Shown: one piece after another, positions 56,727-64,000 of the stretch
Layout of the letters: each line of letters starts with the position of its first letter
How positions within the stretch are numbered: position 1 is the stretch's first letter
Source of the DNA: Tenrec ecaudatus
Lineage: Eukaryota > Chordata > Mammalia > Afrosoricida > Tenrecidae
DNA length: 64,000 nt
NCBI RefSeq assembly: GCF_050624435.1
Contig: NC_134530.1
Location: 147,042,721 to 147,106,720, forward strand
Direction of reading: 5' to 3'
Program-made: the position numbers and the translations under genes
The notes under the pieces: generated by a model
Told to the model about the DNA's origin: nothing
Databases searched by the model: none
Seen by the model: the letters and a program-made list of their open reading frames with translations, nothing else

Positions 56727-57827
56727 CTGATAGTACCTGACACCGATCCTGGCTGGGCTCTTCACTCTTCTACAGATACACAAGGCTCCCTGGGTTGGGA
56801 TCCAGGACCCTCACCTCAGTTTGTGCTTCTGCTTTCTGCTTCTTCCTGTGATCCTGGCCTCCCTGACCCACCCTATTGATGCTGACACCTCCCGCCTACT
56901 CATTCTGGTCCACCAGGACTTTCTGGGGAAACATTAAAGATGAAAAAAAGGATATTAAAAGATTGGCCCTCATAAGAGAAAGGATGTGAGTCCCTGTTAA
57001 TAGTAATGCTCTACCTGAGCAGTAAGAGGTTCTTATGCAGGGCCACTGCTCCGTCCACGGAGTAGACTGAGGTGGTCAAGGAGCTCAGAAGTCCTGGGAC
57101 CTGGAAAGAAGATCAGATGTCCTTAAAGAGTTAACCTGATAGTGTTTGGACCCAAGACCCCCAAAGTCTGGGCATAGGTAGGGACAGGGCTGGGGAAGCC
57201 TTTCATCTGACGGAAGGAAAGAAAGAAGGATAAAATATGGAGGAGGAAGCGGTCAGGGGAATAAGGATCTGGTATTTTAGACCCAAAAATTCACCCACAT
57301 AATCAGGCTTTAAGAGGCTGTCTGAGGTGTTCAAAACAGACAAGAGCTCTGTCTAGTCATGCTGGGCGGGGTTGGACGGAGAGGACGCATTTATAAAACA
57401 TCAAAAGAAAGGTATCGGTAACAGCTCCCAGCACTCAAACCCAACTCCTTTAGAAATCTCTTTCCAGGGGAATATTTCTCGGGCGTCATGCGTGGGAAAG
57501 CCAGAGCTGGAGAATTACCGGTGAGTGCCCCAGCAGTGCACCACCCCAGCCCCCTCAATCACTGGTCACTCTTACCCCTAGCCATGGGGGCAAGGAACCT
57601 GAGCCCTTCAGAAAGCAGTGGTCTAGTGCATCCCTCTATATGCTTTTGGGCATACGCAATTCAATCCCTCAACAAATAATTATTGGATAATTACCATGTG
57701 CCAGATGTGCTGTATTCATGGGGGGGGAGGGGTTGGTAGTGGAGACAGTGACTGAAGTTTACCCTCGATTCCCCAACAAAAGACGACAGACACACAAACA
57801 ACTGATTACCAGTGTGCATTGCGGTTG
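56727..57827. other. Unassigned sequence
   Basis: No gene supported. A G-run lies at 57720-57730. Confidence 0.35.
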
Positions 57828-58033
57828 GTATTGCTGTGTGCCACCAAGTCATTTTTCTATGCAGAGTGACCCCATGGGACTGAGTAGAACTGCCCCCATG
57901 GGGTCTTCTAAGTTGCAATCTTTACAGAAACAAATCACCGGTCTTTCTCCTGGCAAACCCCTGGGTAGATGTGAACTGCCAACCATTTGGCTAGCAGCCA
58001 AGTAATCAACACTAGCGCCACCACAGCTCCTCA
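57828..58033 (-). repeat. AfroSINE, older copy
   Basis: 'gactgagtagaactgccccc', 'gggtagatgtgaactgccaa' and 'cgccaccacagctcctc'. Confidence 0.8.
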
Positions 58034-59357
58034 ATAAACGTGAGCTGGGTCCAATGAAGAAGAGATGAGGCACGTGTTAGAGGAGCAAGCAGACAAGGCC
58101 GGGGGCATCTTCATAAAAGATGTGACATCCGAGCTGGTGATCAGGGGATGAATAAGAATTCTCTAAGTAGGGAATTATTCAAACAGGGCAGTCGCTCTAG
58201 TTACTGCAAGGCGGTGCAGAGGAGCTCGGTAATTGGCTTTGCTTCAACTCGGAGCACCTGTGGCCAGCAGTGATGACTCATGATGGAGCATCATAAACAA
58301 CCCTGTATCGGGCTCGGGTACCTGGTGGAGGCACCATCATGTTGCGTGTACACTCAACCCAAATGCCCCTCACCAGAGCCCTGCCACAGAGCAGTCAGGT
58401 TGGAAAGCACACCCAGTCTTCTGCTGAATGCCTGAAAGAATCATTGGAGTATTTGCTAAGTTCCCATTATGGTCCTGAAAATAAGGAAGATTTTTTAAAT
58501 AAAGGATGATCCAACTTCAACAAACCAAGTGTGAATGAACTGGATCCTGGACCCTACTCTGCCACCTCTAGTACTGGGGCTTTGCAGACTCTGCTTATCC
58601 TCAGATCCCTTTGTCATCCCTCTTCTGTGTTGCAGGGATGGGGGAATTGGCTCTCATTTCTCAGCTAGATTCGTGGCTGGGCTCATGCCTTGGAGTCGGG
58701 AGGACCTATCAAGAGAACAGAGGGCAGGAGGCAGGAAATAGCGGGGTATTTCACCTTCTCTCCCTCAGACATGTCTCTGCAGCAACTGTGACATCTCCAT
58801 CACTTCCGCTAGACAAACCCACCGTGATTCAAGCTCTTTCTGTGCATCTCCACCACGGCTCCAACTTCCACCTAGTAATTCTGAGCCATGGACTCCGTTA
58901 ACATCTCACCTCCCTAGCTGGGACGTGCAGTATCTTCACAATGTTGCTGGTTCCTGTGTTGCTACACCTTCTCCTTTTGGCTTCCCAGCTTTTCTCTTAT
59001 ACTAAATTCCAGCTGTTGTCAATACTTAATGTTGTTTTCCCTTCCAGTTTGGATCCCGACCAACTCAGAGACTGTGCTTTATTCATCTTTGTGTCGTCCA
59101 CAGCACCCGAGACAACGTTTCTTCTACGTCAGTTCAAGTATTTGTTGCAAAGACAGATGGTTGACAGTTGATTAGATAGATGGATCGTGGCATGGTTAGA
59201 TAGATGGAACTTCATGCTGTAATAAAGATAATTTCATTTTCTGAGAAAGGAATAGATTCCAAGAGAATTGCTAAAAAGGTAATTCCGTGGGACTCACAAA
59301 ATGGCCAGGGGGTTGGAGCAGCTCTATTGCTGCTAATTAAGCCAAGGACATGTGTCT
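58034..59357. other. Unassigned; possible L2 remnant near the end
   Basis: 'gagactgtgctttattcatc' with 'tttgtgtcgtccacagcacc' (59065-59110) looks like an antisense L2 3' end. The rest is unassigned. Confidence 0.35.
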
Positions 59358-59555
59358 CCGAAAACCCAAACTGATCCCAAGTCATAGTGACCCTATAGGA
59401 CAGGAAAGAACTGCCTCTGCGCATTATTTCCAAGACTGTAATTCTTTACAGGAGTAGAAAGCCCCAGCTTTCCCAGGGAACATCTGGCAATTGCACACTG
59501 CTGACTTTTTCTTAGTTGAATAACTTGTAAAGCACTATGCCAGGGCTGCTCTTAA
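59358..59555 (-). repeat. AfroSINE, older copy
   Basis: 'gaccctataggacaggaaag', 'agactgtaattctttacagg' and 'gcactatgccagggctgctc'. Confidence 0.82.
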
Positions 59556-62500
59556 GGACCATCCAGCAGCTGGGGGGAGGGGGGGGTGATGATCACAGAA
59601 AAGGGGAGACTTTGGTCACGCTTCTCACCCTGTTGTATCTGAATTGAGTCACTCATTCTTTCTCTTTCTGGACTTCTTCCTATATTGACAGCCGGCAGGG
59701 AGGTGTGTTGATGGCAAATAGCCTTCATTTTCATTTGGCATTCATTTCCTTCACATTGATTTCAAAGACTTCGGTTTTTGAAAAATGTAGGAGGCACAGT
59801 GGAACAAAACCTCATCACCACTGATTTTCAGTCATATGCACTTGAAGAAGTTGCTAAATGACTAGTGTCCTGGACTGGGGGAAACCTGATTGGCCAGACA
59901 ACTCATTTGTAGGGCTCTTGGGGATTTTTAACAATTAAGTTCCCAGAATCTTATGTTCTTATTCTTGAGGAGATTGTCTTAGATAGTTCATATCTCAGAA
60001 ACCAAGATGCTTTGTTCATCTCCCTGGGAAGTAGGGTTATACTGAATGATTTTCAATAAAAGATATTTCCATCTAAACCGCTGACCCTGTGTCCCATGTG
60101 ATCACTGAGCATCTGAATTCCTAGCTCTCATCTGCCAAGTGTCTGAAGCAAATTTAGCACTCTTTCCTGCTCCTACGGTCTATTGTCTGATACAGTCTTC
60201 TTCACAAGATGTTTGTAAAGAACTGAGGACAGGATTAAGAGATCAAATGAAAAACCAAGAAGCCAAATACCACAATGTTGCTATTGACTTATAGCTGTCT
60301 TGGTATCTGGTGCTCTCTAACAGAAAGACCACGGTGGGTGGTCTCAACAAACAGAAATGGACTTGCTCACAGTTAGAGGATAAGGTGCAAAGCCGAGGCA
60401 CTGGTACTAAGGAAGGCTTTCTCTCTGCTGGCTCCGTCTCGTTTGAGCTTCAGCTCATGAGTAGTCTTCACATCGCTTGGCATCTCTCACGCCACGTCTC
60501 CGCTGCTTTCACCTGCTCCGTTTATATCTTCTAAGAGCTTGACACACCCTATACTAATTCTCCTTCTGTAACATAACAAAGACAAACCATTCTCAAATTG
60601 GATTATAACCACTGGCCCAAAGGTTAGGATTTACAACTCCTCAGAAAACACAGTTTTAGGGGGGGGGTTGGGGAATGCAATGCAACCCATAGCAATAGAC
60701 ACCCAATCTAACCTAAAACCCTGTAGTTGCCCTGGAGCCCCAGGTCATCCTGGCCTGTCACAGACGATCAGTCAAACTATGGGTGAATCCGAGTGAAATC
60801 GACCATCTGCAGAGGGAAAGGGCATCACGAATTCCCTTAGGGAAACGATGCTCCCACTACTTGAACCTTGGTGGGTGCAAAATGACGGCAATAGGTGAAG
60901 TACACTCCACTTCCTGGCAACTGCCTCCTCAACCCCAAGAGAACATTCCACTTGGCTGGGGAACATTTCCTCCAGAGACCATGCTCCTGCCAACTCCACA
61001 ACATCATCTTCCTCCTCTTTCAGTGCTTCTGATCTCACCATGATTTTAGTCTTTAGAACTGCTGGTTGCATCTGTTTTACCCAGGTAGAAACATCTGGTA
61101 GCCTTTTAATCATCCACAGAGAGTTCTGGTTTTCCTAATGTACACATGAATCCTACTAAGTTCACATGGTATCTCGGGCAAAGTAAAGGAGATTGTGGCC
61201 TAGTGGAAAGTGAGAGAAGGCCTTCCTAACGGTCCTCAGGTTGCACCCCTAGGACTGAAGTACCCAGGCTCAGAGCAAGTCAGAGTGCTCATGATGAGTG
61301 TCTTCCCCTTGTTCTAGTCGTCTTCCTCCACGCCTTCTTTAAAGGTAGTGGCCAGGAGCAAATCCACCCAGAGTATTTGTATTCTCTCATATCTTCAGAA
61401 TTGAGCGCTTTGTGTTACTGGTTCTTGAAATGAGCATGATTCTCTATTTAATAGAAGGTTTCCACCAACTTCCAAATGTTCTCATTAGGATTAACAGCTT
61501 TGAAAAACTTCCCTGGAAAACATCGCATGCCAGGCTGGCCTCCCCTGCCATCCTGGCTGTTCCCCTGCCTCCTCTCTATACCATGGCTTAGTGAGTGTTC
61601 AGAGCATACAATCTAGTTTTCAAATTATCCTCGTCAAAACAGGAGGATTTAAGAGACGTCTGCTGGCGCTGGCTCATGCAATGCACTGTAAAACCAATTT
61701 AAATGATCGAGTGGATCAGTAGTTACTTATTGAGCATTTACCAGCTCTGGTTATGCGCTCTTCAGAATATCCACCCTCACTTCCTCTTCAAAATCCCTTT
61801 CCTCTCCCTATTCGCCCACCCCTTCCTGGCCCCCGCCCCACCACATCACTACCATCAGCATCGCCACCAACAATCAAGTTGACAGTTCCCCCGGGAGCTG
61901 TCCAGAATTTCAGCACTGAACGTCAAGCCAGTGGGGGTTAACTGACTTCCTTTTCCTCTCTTTGCCAGAAGCAGATGGGGAAGGTGGGAGGAAAGAGATT
62001 ATTTATTTTCTAATCTTGCCCGAAGTGATCTCTATTTTGAGGGTCAGTTCTCTCCACCCCCACCCAAACCCAACATTAGCTTGACTGACAGTGGCCCCCG
62101 CCCCAGCCCAGCTCCAAGAGGCCCTGACTAACTCTGCTTACATGGCAGGGCAGTGCCTCTGCACTGCAGAACTTTCCGTTACAGGATTTTGCAAATTTTA
62201 TGAGAATTTTCAGTCTTGCTGGTTTCTAGCTCCCCGTTTTCCCTCTAGCTAAAATCAAGATCTTTCATCCAGCTCCGATCTCGGGGGGACTTTTTCTCAG
62301 CACTTGGGACAGGATTAAATAACAGGCACACGTGAACACGCCAGCACCAAACTCTGCTATTTCCCAGCTCTTCCTCCAGCAATGAAGCCTGAAATGGAAA
62401 ACTACTGCACAGTGAAGCTGCAGCGAGAAGAGGAAGAGGGATAGACAAGTGTCTGCCCGGCTCCTTCTGGGCGAGAGGTGAGGAAGTTTACTCAGGAAAC

Positions 62501-64000
62501 AAGGGCAAATTAAATGTATGTATCAAATGGAAGTCTTCCCTGGGAGAAGTGTGGAAGGCTCACGGACTATCAGCCAGGGATCCATAGTTGTGGACAACGG
62601 GGAATCCAGAGAGGCACAGAGGATGTATTCTCCAGAGAGGCACAGAGGATGAGAAGGGGGTTGGCTGCAAAGAGCATTCTTTTCTTCATCTAGTTGACGT
62701 GATCATTAACTCTACCAATTATGGCAATATAAAGAAATCATTAAAATGTAATTATTACAGCTGTAGAAGTTTATAGCTGCATAACTACATCAAAAGGCCA
62801 TCTTTGTAGGTTTTTATGTGCTCCATAAACCTGAATAAATTTCAGCAAAGAAAAAACAGACTACTCAATGTGGATCAAGAGCAAAATCAAAACTTCTGTC
62901 CTAGTCTGTGGAGATGGCAGTAGTCAAAGGACTGTGTCACTTCCTGCCCCTGAGCAGCTCCATGTGCCACTTAGGGTCTTCTCTGTCCCAGGCATCGGTC
63001 CCCCATGACCTATCTTTGATCAAATGGATCCAAAGGAAAGAAATGAAAGCCAAATCAGCAGGTATTAAAAAAAGGATCACAATCACATAGATTTATATAA
63101 TTTCTTACAGTCCTCGTGTTCAGCAACCCTCTAGGTAGATAGATCACCATTATTGTTGTCACTTCATAAATGTCAGTTCCAGAATAAAGGGATTTCTAGA
63201 TAATCTGTCTAATACGACATGGTGCTGTCTGTCTGCTCTCTGCAACAACCCCCCTCCACCCCAGCCTCTCTCTGCACTTCACCCTGCTCTGACTTCTAGG
63301 GGCTCATTCATAGCCGCCTTGGCCCTCGGGCTTTCCCTTGGGTTGGACCCTGGGAGGCACTGTCAAGAAAACAGAAGATGAAAGAAAACATTGGGATTCT
63401 ATACCTCTCTGTTGGGTCATGGTTTGGCAATGGCTTGGCAAATGCACCATCGCTAGCCAATGCTCCTAGTAGGTGGCCCTCTCCTCCTGACAGTCATGGG
63501 CCTCTCCAAGTTCTTAGGGCTGGTCCCCCCTTTGCCCCCTGCAGTCCTAGGCTGGTATCAGCTCTCTGTATTGTTAACCCTGGGGTGTCTCAACACTGCT
63601 TCTTGGTTCCTTGTGTCCCCAGACTGACTCTTCTTTAAGCCTTCCTCACGGCCCCCTTTTGAATGTGCCATCTGATATCTACCAGGACCCAGACTGAGAC
63701 AGATGACTAATGAGCTCTGGGACCCAAACTAGAACCCAGATCATCAAAACCTTAGGAGTCCAGGCCTCAATTATCTGGAAAATTGAATTTGCTACAGATG
63801 CAGACATGCTCATTGTCATTAGCAACAAAGCTTTAAAGTCCATAGTGCATTTGGCACTGTGCTGGGCCACTTTCAGAAAGGACAAGCATGTCAGCCCTAG
63901 CTTCCGGGAACTCTCAAGCTAGGTCAAGCACTCTGGTATAAAACACTGCGAGCAGCACAAGAGGGAGACTTCCCAAACCAGCACCTGGCTACACAGGGAA
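59556..64000. other. Low-repeat sequence, no gene supported
   Basis: 4.4 kb without a recognisable coding exon or clear interspersed repeat. It contains G-runs (59573-59586, 60660-60667), a direct repeat of 21 bp with period 26 (62605-62651), and a possible antisense MIR near 63090-63190. Probably intergenic or intronic. Confidence 0.4.
62605..62651 (+). repeat. Direct repeat, 21 bp, period 26
   Basis: 'tccagagaggcacagaggat' plus g occurs at 62605-62625 and exactly again at 62631-62651, separated by 5 bp. Confidence 0.9.

Overview
This window is mammalian nuclear DNA with almost no coding capacity. I find no intact protein-coding gene, no tRNA or rRNA gene and no CRISPR array. Repeat content points to an afrotherian. 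There are about twenty AfroSINE copies, several copies of an RTE/BovB-type LINE whose 3' end reads like the AfroSINE tail, and ERVL-type solo LTRs. There is also a well-preserved SPIN hAT transposon at 22297-22780. Within Afrotheria, SPIN is reported from the tenrec, so Echinops telfairi or a close relative is my best guess. That is an inference from repeat families, not from a search.

The dominant element is a LINE-1 derivative that carries ORF1 but no ORF2, a 'half-L1' or HAL1-type layout. One complete copy (46700-50770) lies between perfect 13-bp target-site duplications inside the tail of an older copy. A second long copy (3097-9846) is itself split by a 1.9-kb insertion. 5'-truncated fragments lie at 858-2570, 18906-19517 (-), 20236-20700, 25922-26470 (-), 34023-35114, 41071-41570, 44456-44685 (-) and 45020-46699. 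Every ORF1 copy is broken, so none here can make a full protein.

Layout. 1-9.9 kb: HAL1-type elements nested in and around an AfroSINE. 9.9-18.7 kb: old L1, Tigger, L2 and MIR remnants, AfroSINEs and one solo LTR with perfect 5-bp duplications. 18.7-20.8 kb: an inverted-repeat region built from HAL1 tails. 20.8-24.1 kb: L2, LTRs, SPIN and old L1. 24.1-27.0 kb: an antisense RTE split by a HAL1 fragment. 27.2-28.4 kb: a processed AHCY pseudogene. 28.4-32.7 kb: mostly unassigned. 32.7-38.4 kb: old L1, MIR, and a second RTE split by HAL1. 38.4-44.7 kb: AfroSINEs, MIRs, HAL1 fragments and a low-repeat block at 41.7-42.5 kb. 45-50.9 kb: the nested HAL1 pair. 50.9-64 kb: low repeat density, probably intergenic or intronic.

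The functional story is one of mobile elements. The HAL1-type family must have borrowed ORF2 protein from an autonomous L1. AfroSINE probably uses RTE machinery. AfroSINE bodies and RTE bodies repeatedly served as landing pads for HAL1. The most unusual features are HAL1 copies with concatenated 3' tails, HAL1 landing repeatedly in one AfroSINE segment, two different 5' UTRs on one ORF1 body, and a 76-nt inverted copy of flanking DNA attached to a HAL1 3' end.
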